A stretch of 64,000 nucleotides of DNA from Phytophthora colocasiae (GCA_018806915.1 JAGKQI010000021.1:558001-622000); one strand, 5' to 3'; shown: positions 1 through 9,850, counted from the first letter of the stretch. The notes: generated by a model from the letters alone, not told the origin. Program-made: numbers and translations.

Positions 1-741
1 TACAAATACAGATAAAGTGGAGGCTGTGAACACGACAACTTGGCGCGATTGAAGCATCAATTGACCGATTTTAATGATCGGATAACTCGCGTCGACCACC
101 AAATTGTACGAACAGCAGATTACAAGTAAAATCAAGAACGGACCACTGATAATGATCGATTTGACTGCAGTAGGGAACGTACGGTAGTTGGAGTCAATTA
201 ACACGACGCTCTGGGAACTGAGCCAGAGACCGAAGCACTAAATCGATCGGATATCACCGAAAATCACACCCAATCCAATCCAATTGAGAGTGATTAGAGC
301 AGTAACGAACCAGAATTCGTAATGGTGGGCCAGTAATATCAGTATGTCAAGGGAGAAGAAGGCGACAAAAACCACTGGGGGGAGCACAATGGCAGCAGTC
401 ATGAGTGGAATCCCTGGTAAGATAAATTTCACCGGAACGAAGAGAAAACAACCGAAAAATAGCAAACTTATGCGGAAAAGTGTCACTAGAAAGGAATTTA
501 ATCGTCGGTGCATGATCGCACTGAGAATTCCGTGCAAATTGGACGATAACAGCGTCGATACCAACGTTTTGTTTAGATCAAAAGTAGGTAGAGGTTGAGC
601 TAGTTCCAGTTCGTACAAATATTCAGATATCGCATCCGGACTGCGAATTCTGGAATTTGATCGTTCAGATGAACCAGTAAGTGTGCTGATCTCTGTAATA
701 TCTTGCTGGTTCACTTCGCATTGCAAAGGAACGATGTGCAT
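1..741 (-). pseudogene. Multi-span membrane protein paralogue with in-frame stop
   Basis: The minus-strand reading frame matches the intact membrane protein at 6780-8510 (for example YELELAQPLP against YELQLAHPLP, then several hydrophobic spans). After GDIRSI there is a TAG codon at 238-240. The same frame then stays open to the window edge and keeps aligning with the intact paralogue without a gap (CFGLWLSSQS against CISFWLNSQN). The gene is therefore complete at this end except for one nonsense codon; the rest lies outside the window. I place the start at the ATG at 741. The frame is open further upstream, but that part overlaps exon 1 of ISCA2 on the other strand and does not match the paralogue. 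Function is unknown; membrane location is inferred from hydrophobicity. Confidence 0.7.
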
Positions 742-883
742 TTGTACGGACGCACGAGGAGGACAAGTGCGCACAAAACTATCTATAGGTGAAGTACATT
801 CAATATAAATGTTACAATAGAATTTAAAAATAACATGAAGAATGATGGATGGCAACGTTACGTAATCCTCCAAGTTGAAAAAG

Positions 884-1399
884 ATGATGAACATGCGGTC
901 AGCGCTCTCTCGACCTCTGCGTCGCGCTCTGCGAGCTCCGCAGCCTCGTTGGATCTCCAGCGTCCAAGTGACGCGTGACACAGGTCTCCCCGACCTCATC
1001 ATCACCCCCACCGCGGCGCAGGTACTGTATATGCAACTCTTTAAGAAGTTTTTCTTATTTGATTACTTAACATTTTTCCTTTAACAGAAATTAATTGAAG
1101 CGGCGGAACGGCAGAAGACTGCCAATTTGATGCTGCGTGTGGCTGTGGAAGGCGGCGGTTGCTCTGGCTTTAAGTACGTGATTGAATTCGAGAAGGATGC
1201 GGCCCCAGACGTGGAGGAAGACGTGGTTTTCGAGCAACATGGAGGCAAAGTGGTCGTGGACAAGGAGTCTCTGGAACTCATTCGAGGCAGCACCATCGAC
1301 TTTGAACAGGAGCTTATTCGTAGTGCCTTTGCTGTGACCAACAACCCCAATGCAGTCAGTGGCTGCGGCTGTGGCACGTCCTTCGACCTCAAGGATTAG
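884..1399 (+). CDS. ISCA2: Mitochondrial Fe-S cluster assembly protein, ISCA2-like
   Basis: A-type Fe-S carrier that, in this family, helps mature mitochondrial [4Fe-4S] proteins. Two exons, 884-1021 and 1088-1399, are joined in phase 0 across a 66-bp GT-AG intron (GTACTG...TTTAACAG). The product is about 149 aa, close to human ISCA2. The N-terminus is rich in Arg and Ser and lacks acids, as expected of a mitochondrial presequence. The three cluster-ligand cysteines are present: Cys71 in GGGCSGF, and Cys139 and Cys141 in GCGCGTSF. The segments VFEQHGG and ELIRSAFAVTNNP favour ISCA2 over ISCA1. Starts at 884, 887 and 893 are all possible. The gene is head-to-head with the broken membrane-protein gene and converges closely on ATG16 (37 bp between stops). 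Confidence 0.9.
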
Positions 1400-1436
1400 A
1401 CAAAAAATTGTCAATACAATTTGCTATTGTGATTTT

Positions 1437-3062
1437 TCACTCCCAGAGCACCACGACGCCATTCTTATCGCACGAAGCAACACCTTGGCCATCCGGACGC
1501 CAGACACAGCAAGCTACAGCCCCGTGGTGGCCTGTAGGACCAGATTTCAACTGCTTTTCAAGTTTCCCGGTACGTGTGTTCCAAATGAAAAGTGATCCAG
1601 AAGCTCCGCCTGCAAGAGCGTACCGACCGTCCGGACTAAGGGAAGCTTGACACCAGTCAAAGCCGCACTGGTAATCCTTGTGTTTCAATTCACGCAGCAC
1701 GTTGTAAGTGCGAGGATCGATGACTTTGAGCGAATGATCGCGAGAATTTGTGAGCAACTCGTTCCCTCCGAAACTAACGGACGTAGTCTGCTCCGTGTGA
1801 AGTCCACGTAGCTCCTGTACACAACGTCGCGTCCTCGTATCCCAGAAGCGAACAGCACCGTCTTGATGAGCACTCGCAAACTGTACAAAACCAGCATCTG
1901 CTCCTGAAGGGGCCGCAATGTCGTTGCAACTCGAGACGCAGCTCACAGTCTGTAGACGAACGCCACGCATGACGTCCCACACACGAAGACTTCGATCACT
2001 GGAGCCTGTGATCACTTCATGCGGCACCACAGGGGAAAATTCAGCCGCCAACACTTTGCCTTTATGACCTGTAAGAGTCTGCATCACTCGTCCAGTACCC
2101 ACTCTCCAAACGAAACATTTACGGTCGCATCCAGTTCCCAGCACCAAAGCTCCATCTTCCGAAGCTCGAACACACAGCAGTGGATGTGCTGTCCCTACTC
2201 CTCTGTATTCTCCCAAAGCTCTTGGAGGAGACAACGAAGCAGCTTCAGCTTCCCATGCTCGAACGGTTCCGTCACTACTGCCACTGAATAAAATCTTCCC
2301 CGAAGTATTGAAACAAACCGAATTCACTTCAGTGGCATGAGCTCGAATGGAATGAGACGCATGTGTCACCAATTTACTCTCCGGTCCGTCTCCTCCAACC
2401 CCTTCGTCGTCATTAAGCAGGAGATGGCTCATACTCTCTGCAGCTTCCTGTGTAGCCATTGCAGCAAGAGCTGGAGATGGCTGCTTCTCTCCACTAGTCG
2501 ACTGTAGCCATTCGTGAAGAAGTGCATTTTTCTCGTGAACTTGAGTCTCCAGCTCGATATTTCTCTTGTGGAGCTTCTCTGTTTCACTTTCACTCTGTTC
2601 CAATAGATTTCTCTGTCTAGATAGCTCCTCTCTAGCCAGTAAGAGAGCTTCTTCCAGTTCTTTCAACGCTTTATCCTTCTCATGGCTCAGAATTGTCTCC
2701 TCTTCGAGCTGTTTACTCACCAGCAACAGCTGTTGCTCCCATTGTTCTCGTTCTTGTAGCAGCGTCTTGCTCTCACTCACAAGAGCAAGTTGCTGACCTG
2801 CATATGTAGCCAATTGCGCGTTCTTATCTGCCAGTTCCCGCTCGAGTCTCTGAATGGCTACAAGATATCTCTGTGCGGTATCATCTTGCGGGGGGAATTG
2901 CTGCGATGCGCTGAGAGACGAAGTACTGGCCCCTAAGGCGGAGCGGAAGAGGAGCTGCTGGTGAGATGCAATCAGATCACTGAATGAAGCCACTTCCCGT
3001 CGGTTGCGGGCGTCTATGAGGCGCAAGGCGTCCGTTGTAAACCATGAAGAAGATGTAGCCAT
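1437..3062 (-). CDS. ATG16: Autophagy protein ATG16, WD40-repeat form
   Basis: Single-exon 541-aa protein. It has a short N-terminal segment of the ATG5-binding type (residues about 1-45), a long coiled coil (about 65-195, Glu/Leu/Gln-rich heptads) and a C-terminal beta-propeller (about 235-541) with repeated GH/SD...W-D signatures such as GSSDGTVRAWE, TGSSDRSLRVWD and DGAVRFWD. This is the ATG16L1 layout of animals and many protists, not the short yeast Atg16. In the family it forms ATG12-ATG5-ATG16, which directs ATG8 lipidation at the phagophore. The start is the first ATG of the frame; the stop lies 37 bp from the end of ISCA2, convergent. Confidence 0.88.
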   Translation of the reverse strand: MATSSSWFTTDALRLIDARNRREVASFSDLIASHQQLLFRSALGASTSSLSASQQFPPQDDTAQRYLVAIQRLERELADKNAQLATYAGQQLALVSESKTLLQEREQWEQQLLLVSKQLEEETILSHEKDKALKELEEALLLAREELSRQRNLLEQSESETEKLHKRNIELETQVHEKNALLHEWLQSTSGEKQPSPALAAMATQEAAESMSHLLLNDDEGVGGDGPESKLVTHASHSIRAHATEVNSVCFNTSGKILFSGSSDGTVRAWEAEAASLSPPRALGEYRGVGTAHPLLCVRASEDGALVLGTGCDRKCFVWRVGTGRVMQTLTGHKGKVLAAEFSPVVPHEVITGSSDRSLRVWDVMRGVRLQTVSCVSSCNDIAAPSGADAGFVQFASAHQDGAVRFWDTRTRRCVQELRGLHTEQTTSVSFGGNELLTNSRDHSLKVIDPRTYNVLRELKHKDYQCGFDWCQASLSPDGRYALAGGASGSLFIWNTRTGKLEKQLKSGPTGHHGAVACCVWRPDGQGVASCDKNGVVVLWE

Positions 3063-3289
3063 AATGGAAAAGAACGAACTGATTTTGGTAAAAGATTATT
3101 ATTTATAATAAATGTATTTAAAAAAATTATGTAGTAAGAAAAGATCGTCATCTAAGCTTACCTGCAACAAAGCTCAGTATGTAACATAAAATCAAGTAAT
3201 GGTCATGTAGATTCTGATCGTTGGAGTGAATTTGGCATCAACGCAGCTTCGTAGTCGCTGATTACGCGTAATATATCATACAACTTGCC

Positions 3290-3636
3290 GTAGATTATTT
3301 TGGGGGTCGTATTTGGGTCGGGTCGGGACTTTTGGTCGGTGTTTTTCCAGACGAAATACTTAAGCCAGCAAGCTCAGCTATGGCAACGCCGATACGTTTT
3401 TTTTTTTAACCTAGCTAGACACGTGACTTCCTTGGCATTGTCTCTGGTTGTTGAGGAAGTCGCGAAGGTGGTTTTCTTTTACTTGCCAGTAAGAATAGCC
3501 GAACCGGATCATGCTGTCAGCACACCAGAAAGATGACCTGTCGTTTTCTGTATCTAAAGCTTTCATCGCTTCAAGGTATCTTCGTCCGACCAAAAGTCCC
3601 GACCCGACCCAAATACGACCCCCAAAAAAGTCTACC
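3290..3636. mobile_element. MITE with 50-bp terminal inverted repeats, MULE type
   Basis: A 347-bp element with nearly perfect inverted repeats at 3290-3339 and 3586-3636 (core TTTGGGGGTCGTATTTGGG and its complement). It is flanked by a direct repeat CAACTTGCC at 3281-3289 and 3637-3645. A 9-bp target duplication and long inverted repeats are typical of Mutator-like elements. There is no coding capacity, so it is non-autonomous. It sits about 70 bp upstream of the initiator of the following gene. The rest of the 3063-3735 interval holds nothing else I can identify. Confidence 0.85.
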
Positions 3637-3707
3637 CAACTTGCCTTGTACACAGCGGATGATCTCTGTTAATCGTATTTTAATCAATACTGCCCTCTTC
3701 AAGTTTC

Positions 3708-3723
3708 CTCACTTTACAATTTC
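3708..3723 (+). promoter_or_regulatory. Oomycete initiator (Inr) element
   Basis: CTCACTTTACAATTTCC-type match to the oomycete initiator, 12 bp before the ATG at 3736. Probably the transcription start of the oxidoreductase gene, now a pseudogene. Confidence 0.6.
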
Positions 3724-3735
3724 CCTCGATCCGCA

Positions 3736-4705
3736 ATGCCCACGACATTCAAGGCCTACCAGTTCGCCAACTTCGGAGACGTGCTCAAGGAAGCGAAACT
3801 CAACACGAAAGTCCGTCAGAAGCCTTTGGAACCCACCCAAGTACGCGTCAAGGTCATCAGTGCAGCTGTTAACCCTCTCGACTACAAGTTGCTTCGGTAT
3901 GGAGCTGCTTTCCTACCAACAGCCCCAAGTGTCGAAAATCCCTTTGGTATAGGCTTTGACACGGCTGGAGTCGTCGTTGAGGTTGGAAGTGGTGACGTTC
4001 GGGGTTTCAAACTTGGTGATGCCGTGTACGGAACACCTGATAGAACTGCCGGCGGTAGCTTTAGCGAGTATTTCGCGATTGACTCGAAGTATTTGGCTCA
4101 AAAGCCGAGCAATTTGACGTTCAACGAAGCTGCAGCGGTGCCGGTGGCAGGTCTGACCAGTTATCAGGCGCTCACTGAGCTCGGGAAGCTTCAGGCAGGC
4201 GAGCGTGTACTCATTCTGGGCGGTGGTGGCGCCACAGGCCAGTTCGCTATATAGATTGCTAAGGCTCTGGGCGCTGGAGTGATCACTACTGCCAGTCCGC
4301 GGAACCTTAAGTTGGTTAAGTCTCTTGGAGCGGACCAAGTTGTCGACTATACGTCTGAGAAATGGGGTTCCGCCTTGCAGAGCACTCGGTGGATCTCATC
4401 TATGACTGCGGAGTTGAGCGTGAATCTTGGGCTTCCGATGCCCAGAAGGTGCTGAAGCCCAATGGTAAGTTCGTGACGATCGGAATGGGTCCGAAACCCG
4501 TGGAGTCTCCCATTGGAGCGACGTTCCACCAACTCCAATGCACCCGACACCGGAAGACCTACAGAGTCTAACAAAGTTGGTTGAGAGTGGACTGGTGAAA
4601 CCTGTTATTGACTCAGTGTACACGTTTGACAAGGTGATGGATGCCATCAAGCTGCAAATATCGAACCGAGCTCAGGGGAAGATCATCGTGGAGATTTTGT
4701 GGTGA
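3736..4705 (+). pseudogene. Decayed zinc-type/quinone oxidoreductase (MDR superfamily)
   Basis: The first 172 codons encode an intact GroES-like domain and the start of the nucleotide-binding fold: VISAAVNPLDYK, GFDTAGVV and the glycine-rich LILGGGGATGQFAI. A TAG at 4252-4254 then replaces the codon expected next (Gln in most relatives). Coding similarity goes on past it (IAKALGAG, SLGADQVVDY), shifts frame near 4362 (VDLIYDCG, LKPNGKFVTIGMG) and again near 4540, and ends in TFDKVMDAI...GKIIVEIL at 4705. One nonsense codon plus two frameshifts make a full-length product impossible. Relatives are NADPH-dependent quinone or enone reductases in the cytosol. The upstream initiator is still recognisable, so the gene may have died recently. 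Confidence 0.82.
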
Positions 4706-4844
4706 CTTCAGGCCCAGGAACTGCAGCAGACCAGGCCTTGTCCAATTCAGTATTACACGGAATTGGCTGTAGTTGCTGCAGTAGTAATAATCTCAATACA
4801 ACACGCTGCAATAATAAAAGCGGCCGCAATAACTGCAATATGAA

Positions 4845-5450
4845 TTAATGCTCCTGCTCGCTACCAGCTGATGCCAATGTCGTTACATCCCACATATTCC
4901 TGTTCGCACGAAGAAACATGACGAGTTCAAAATTCGCTGGGAGCATACAAGTGCGTTGGGGGGTGAGCACAAGCTTGCACTGTGAAAAAAAAACGCTCAC
5001 ATGCATTTGAAGTCGGCGGCAGTTCCTTCAACAGCAGACTGTAGTTGGCACGACTGGGACGCTTGTTTGGCCCAGCAAGAAGAATCCGCGTCGCGTAGTC
5101 ATCTTGGCGTTTCTTGCGCTTGTCTTCACACTTCGCCACCTCGAATGCCTTCACCGCATCTGCCTCAGCCTTTGAAAGCGTGCCACCGTTGATCACTTTG
5201 ACGGCTGCCGCTTCAAATATAGGAGAGTGGACTATACTAGCGTTCGCGTTAAGCTGGGCACGCATCGTGGGGTACTCGCTAATAACCGAGTCAAAAAGCA
5301 GGCGGACATCCGCCAAATCGATATCGTCGCACTGCAGCTTCTTAGTGATGCTCTGGAACTTCTTCATGTGCTCCAGCAGCTCGAGGAGCTTGCGATGTGC
5401 TGCTCCTTCGTCATTGTTTAGACTGAGCGGGAGTTTTTGAGAATGAAAAG
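4845..5450 (-). pseudogene. hAT transposase C-terminal remnant
   Basis: The frame includes LLLKELPPTSNACERFF, a match to the hAT C-terminal dimerisation motif. A run of T (minus strand) just after ERFF breaks the frame. In the next frame the domain continues (SQCKLVLTP, PANFELVMFLRAN) to a stop at 4845-4847. Only the C-terminal part of the transposase is present. The same family recurs at 38216-38999. I see no terminal inverted repeats, so this is a fragment. Confidence 0.7.
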
Positions 5451-5854
5451 GTCACCATGCAAAAGGATTCGTACGTGTCCAGTGATTTAAGGTAGTTAGG
5501 TGGTCAGTATGGAGTATAATGAACGCAAAAGAGCTGGCTTCTCGGGTTAGGACGTCCATCAGTTCAATTGTGTCTTGCCATTGCTATGCAAGCACTTATG
5601 TTATATTGTATTGCAATTTTCGAGAAATATCATATTTTATTTTTTGTGAATATCCCAGTAATCCGTTTTTTTATTTTTAGAAACTGATTTTATCGATACT
5701 GAAATTTTTTATTCAGACCCCTGCAGCAGACCGCGAAGTATTGGGAACTCAGGAGAACTACTGGTAGTCTTTAATACTCTGGACAGAGGTGTTCACCACA
5801 ATGCGTTATGCTTCGTTATGCATTTTTTACTGCCACTCTCTCTTAGTCTGACGT
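5451..5854. other. Intergenic, AT-rich, no gene seen
   Basis: About 400 bp with AT-rich stretches around 5590-5710. No ORF, repeat or RNA gene that I can support. Confidence 0.6.
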
Positions 5855-6478
5855 CTAAGCTTGAAGTGTTGCCCAAATGGCGCCAATTGATTCGATCTCG
5901 TCACGCATACCACCGACGAAGCCACCAATCTGGTATCCTTCCTCTGCGGTCTCAGTGCCAATATCGCTCGTAGGAGTTCCCCCGGAGATAGAATTGCCCA
6001 AATTGGTGGTCAGCTTGATGAAAAAGATGGTCTTGCGGCCGTCCTTCTCACCCGTATGCGCCTCGATGGTCTTGAAGTACTCACCAGAGGCAAGCCAGAG
6101 GGTCTGTCGCGGTGCACTAGTATCCCTGTCAGTGTGAAGTGTTTCAGGCTTCCCAAACAAGTTTTGATGAATGATACCAACACCATCGACACGTTCGCCC
6201 GTGCGGATCGTCACTCCCCTCACTTTTTCACCAGGTTCAACAGCATCACGAATTACATCTGCAGCACCGTCATTCGCGCCGAAGACGGTACCAGACACGA
6301 GTGGGTGGAGAGGTTTGCTTGCCGTTGCTGGAGCTGGAGCCGGAGCCTCTGTCTTATTGCCGTTTAGATATTCTTTGGCATCGTTCGCCAGCTTGCCGAA
6401 GTCGAGTTGAGCGTGGGCGCTAACGCTGCTTGCAACTAGTAACACAAGCACGAGTACGTGGAAGAAGAACTTCGCCAT
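5855..6478 (-). CDS. Secreted jacalin-like lectin-domain protein
   Basis: 207-aa protein with a clear signal peptide (residues 1 to about 21, MAKFFFHVLVLVLLVASSVSA). A short Ala/Pro-rich linker (about 45-55) follows, then a jacalin-type beta-prism domain (about 60-205). Family features visible are VRGVTIRTGERVDGVGI, GEYFKTIEAHTG, FIKLTTNLGNSISGG and the C-terminal IGGFVGGMRDEIESIGAIW. Jacalin-like domains usually bind mannose or galactose sugars, so an extracellular sugar-binding role is inferred, not shown. An Inr-like TCAGTTCCGAATTC lies just upstream on the minus strand (about 6500-6515) and a TATA-like stretch about 90 bp upstream. Single exon; start is the first ATG, giving a perfect signal peptide. 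Confidence 0.8.
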   Translation of the reverse strand: MAKFFFHVLVLVLLVASSVSAHAQLDFGKLANDAKEYLNGNKTEAPAPAPATASKPLHPLVSGTVFGANDGAADVIRDAVEPGEKVRGVTIRTGERVDGVGIIHQNLFGKPETLHTDRDTSAPRQTLWLASGEYFKTIEAHTGEKDGRKTIFFIKLTTNLGNSISGGTPTSDIGTETAEEGYQIGGFVGGMRDEIESIGAIWATLQA

Positions 6479-6779
6479 TGTCGAACTTGATCTGTTGAAG
6501 GTGAATTCGGAACTGAGGAACTCAAGAACTAAGGCAAGATCTGCTGGGTGGAATCGTGTTGACGATGCTACGATATATATGCTGTCGGAGTGAAGACTTT
6601 ACTGCGAAGTCTCGGACAGCGCATTGATCACATCACTGCAATCTATCCTGACAGTCCAGACAGATGGGAAAACAATTTCAGATGTGTTTGATGACCAATC
6701 CAAAGACTAAAAATGGGATGCCTAACTTCAACTTGCTTATTTCTGGATGTTAGACTTGTGAGTGTACTTGAGGCTTGAG

Positions 6780-8510
6780 ATGAAGAGTTTGTTGTCTCTA
6801 GACGCTTCAATCCAAGGCCCAACGCGTGCTGATGCTACCTGTAGTGGAGACGTAGATTCCAAATGGAAGTATGAGTTGCAGCTAGCTCATCCTCTTCCAC
6901 TTGTGGACATTTCGAAGACTCCATTATCAACAATTCTAAGGGAAGCCACGTATCGAAAGGTAACATCAGCCATGCACAAGTTGGTTCCAGTGCTTGTTCG
7001 GGTCAACAGAGCGAACATTCTCGTATTTGGCTCCATCCTTTTCCTTCCTGCGAATATGACGAGGCCGTGGATTCCGCTGCTTGGAGCCATTTCGCTGATC
7101 CCTCCACTAACGTTCTCGCTCTTCTTCTCGATTGAAATTCTGATATTATTGAGACGTAACTACGAGTTTTGGTTTGTTTCCGTTCTGAATGTTGTCAATT
7201 GGGTGGGAATTGCGATAATGTTCGGCGATTTCCGAGCTGTGGTGTGTATTAGTTTCTGGTTGAACTCGCAGAATATCATATCTATCGACGCCAATTACAG
7301 AACGTATCAAACAACAGTAAAATCCATCATTATGGCCGGTCCGTCCATGCTGGCGATGGTATTTTGCTGCTCCTACCGCCTCATTGTTGACTCGATGTAT
7401 CCATCTTTTACGATCGGAACTGTGACGCTGCACTGGAGACAAATTGTCATTTTCTCGGCCTCTACACTTATTATCTTCATGTTTAAGAAGGCGTACGCCA
7501 AGGTTCGACGACGACGGCGACGTGTCCAGACTCGAGTTGCTAGTAACGTTGGAGGAGATCGCCATATCATCTCCTGTGTTGTTTTACGAGCTCGAACACG
7601 CTGGGTTCCACTGGGAAATAATAACCGACTTCGAATGACGAATTTTATCCGGAAGAAAGCTGCCACAGCGTCATCAAAACAGCAATTGCGGCTCGGATAT
7701 CATGGGTCTTTTATCGTGGATTCCCGAAATATTTTGCTATCTCAGTATTTATTGGAGAGATTGATCAATTCTCGAATGCAGCGTCTACTATATGTCTTTG
7801 CTCTACTAGGACTGGTTATGACTGCTACAACTTGGAGTTTACTACTAAACAGTTCGGAATATTTCCAAGCACCTGCAATTGCTGCATTCGTCTTCTCATG
7901 TGCATCTACTTCGACTATTGCAGCTTTGGCTCAAAAAGATCTGCTACGACTACTTCTCAGAAACTTTGATGTACTGTTTTCCACCTTCCAAGCTACCGTG
8001 TTAGCATTGTGCCTAATGGATCTATTACAATGGGAAGTTTCTTCAATTCTGGCGGTTCTGGCGTGGTGGTTGTGGTTTCTTTGGATCGTAATGCTCGATG
8101 CACTTACGCCCAGTATCACGCACCAGCTGCGTCTTCGTAAATTCGCTCTACCGGTAGTTTTTGTGGTTCTACTGGTCGCTGGTAGTTCTGCTGCGTGTAT
8201 TGCCTTCGATGATCGTAAGATCTTTAAACCGCGTGTCCTCTTCACTTTAACTTTAACAGAGCTTGGAACGTACCACGAGTCCACAGAAGCTTTTGCAGTG
8301 CAGCGCGTCGTAACTCTCATAGGTTGGAACGCTCGACTGCTGTTGGAATTGGCGTTTAGTGACCCGAATCAATTGATTTTTATCTGCAGAAGAGTCGAAG
8401 ATTCCAGCCCATTCCTTACGTTTTCAGAGCCACAACCAGTAGGAAACGGATCGGAGACCAAGCCTTTAAGACGATTTGGTTGGAAGCTTGCAGTGGTTCC
8501 TCTACATTAA
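6780..8510 (+). CDS. Multi-span membrane protein, oomycete repeat family
   Basis: 576-aa single-exon protein starting at the first ATG of the frame. It has two blocks of hydrophobic segments (about residues 75-235 and 325-490) joined by a very basic loop with KKAYAKVRRRRRRVQTR near residue 235. I do not recognise a known fold or function. The family is present three times here: this intact copy, the stop-interrupted copy at 1-741 on the other strand, and a 5'-truncated copy at 14074-14774 split by a Copia element and continued at 19671-19973. Compared with the last copy this gene carries an extra 14-codon stretch (IGWNARLLLELAFS, about 8318-8360). A role in membrane transport or signalling would be a guess. 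Confidence 0.75.
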   Translation: MKSLLSLDASIQGPTRADATCSGDVDSKWKYELQLAHPLPLVDISKTPLSTILREATYRKVTSAMHKLVPVLVRVNRANILVFGSILFLPANMTRPWIPLLGAISLIPPLTFSLFFSIEILILLRRNYEFWFVSVLNVVNWVGIAIMFGDFRAVVCISFWLNSQNIISIDANYRTYQTTVKSIIMAGPSMLAMVFCCSYRLIVDSMYPSFTIGTVTLHWRQIVIFSASTLIIFMFKKAYAKVRRRRRRVQTRVASNVGGDRHIISCVVLRARTRWVPLGNNNRLRMTNFIRKKAATASSKQQLRLGYHGSFIVDSRNILLSQYLLERLINSRMQRLLYVFALLGLVMTATTWSLLLNSSEYFQAPAIAAFVFSCASTSTIAALAQKDLLRLLLRNFDVLFSTFQATVLALCLMDLLQWEVSSILAVLAWWLWFLWIVMLDALTPSITHQLRLRKFALPVVFVVLLVAGSSAACIAFDDRKIFKPRVLFTLTLTELGTYHESTEAFAVQRVVTLIGWNARLLLELAFSDPNQLIFICRRVEDSSPFLTFSEPQPVGNGSETKPLRRFGWKLAVVPLH

Positions 8511-8916
8511 CGTGAAGTATTACTGATTTAACTAAAAGAAAGTTCAATGTATCATTCCTTTCTCTAGCTGGGACTAAGTTTTCTCTCTTAAAGACCCCCC
8601 CCCTCCAATTTGACTTAGAACTTTTGGGACGGCAGTGGTCCGCTTCCTTGACACCGGACGAGAAGTTTCTTCGATCAAGACGTCGGTCTGAGTGCCAGTA
8701 AAATGCAGTCTATCTGTACCGCTTCGAAGTCACGCGATCCCTCCCTATGATTGATATACGACACTTTATCACACCGGTTGCTCGGTCCAGATCGAAAGTT
8801 AAAGTCCCTGCAATGGAAAAATAAACCTCACTTGACTCTGACTCTTCTCTAACGCTTGTTGTTGTGGCCAACCCACGAGATATCGACCAGATAGTAGGCT
8901 CCATTTCTACAGCTCT
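8511..8916. other. Intergenic flank of the membrane-protein gene
   Basis: The first about 60 bp (AAGAAAGTTCAATGTATCAT) recur after the truncated copy at about 20005, showing that the 3' flank was duplicated with the gene. No gene is seen. Confidence 0.6.
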
Positions 8917-9372
8917 ATGTCTCGATGTATTGAATAATACGAGCTCTGGTTCTTTTCGGTCGCAAATTTACTCATGTGAATGTTGGTTGCCTACTGTTTG
9001 GCCGATCCACTGCGAGTCGCAAGTTTAATCCCTCTCTGGCTCAATCTACCTCGATGGACGCCAACGTCCGCTGAGGCCAAGACTGACCGCAGCACCCTGT
9101 ACACAGTTGACAACGCACCCGTTTTGAGTCTGCACTGCGTGAAGAGCTTCTCTTGGTATACAGCACTCGCATGATGGACGAGATTACAGTGGCCAAAGCG
9201 TTCTCGAACAGCCCCAACAACGATAACTTGCTGCCGTTGTGGTGGAGACATACCCTGCGGGAATTGAAGCGAATTCATTGGCGAGCGTTGCTGTTCAATA
9301 GAATCCGAGAGCTACAATTCGCATTGTATAGCCCAATTTGGTGGAACGATGCCAGAGTTTCACGTTTTTGAA
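8917..9372 (+). pseudogene. LINE ORF2 remnant, repeat block copy 1
   Basis: Short coding-like pieces in changing frames. One reads LADPLRVASLIPLWLNL. Another is NSPNNDNLLPLWWRHTLRE followed by LLFNRIRELQFALYSPIWW. The same sequence is present in longer form at 10812-12540 (where a zinc-binding RT tail follows) and again at 20035-20345. It is too decayed to code for protein. The assignment to a non-LTR retrotransposon rests on the longer copy. Confidence 0.5.
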
Positions 9373-9545
9373 AGATTAATATCGATGCAAACCCCGTACG
9401 TGATGATAAACCTCCCTCACCAACACCAATCTCATCTACATGAGAGTACATGTACATGTAGCTGAATTGACAATGCCTGAGGAAGATTCTGGACTCCAGA
9501 GTGTGGAGTAGAAAATAATCTTAGCACAACAACTTGTTAAACTGC

Positions 9546-9698
9546 ATAAACTTGACCAGTCACGTAATCGACGTCCTTCCTCTGACGTTTACTCCTCAAA
9601 CGAACCATCGATTTACTCCTCAAACGAATCCATCGATGGTTCGTTTGAGGAGTAAACGTCAGAGGAAGGACGTCGATTACGTGACTGGTCAAGTTTAT
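9546..9698. repeat. Perfect inverted repeat, 67-bp arms and 19-nt loop
   Basis: Arms 9546-9612 and 9632-9698 are exact reverse complements, with spacer 9613-9631. The right arm is the same family as single-arm sequences upstream of the other two RxLR copies (12877-12942 and 20552-20609: GATGGTTCG...GAGGAGTAAACG). The palindrome therefore arose by inverted duplication of a repeat unit. A conserved 17-bp inverted motif (ACTCTGG-ACT-CCAGAGT type) lies nearby in all three blocks (about 9488, 12829 and 20508). A transcript would fold into a long hairpin. Confidence 0.95.
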
Positions 9699-9850
9699 AT
9701 CATAACACCCACGGCGAGAGCCAATCCGAGGAGAATCGCCTAAATCCAAGGATACTTACTACATGTACTGTACACTGTACTGACGTAGGTAGTACGCCTA
9801 AAATGTAAGCTTACCCGAAACTGCGAATCGAGACGCTGGCAAAACTGAAC

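Noticed and set aside
742..1011. N-terminal extension of the minus-strand membrane-protein frame
   Set aside because: Overlaps ISCA2 exon 1 on the other strand and has no match in the paralogue.
9534..9749. ORFs on both strands giving almost the same peptide
   Set aside because: Direct consequence of the palindrome; not genes.
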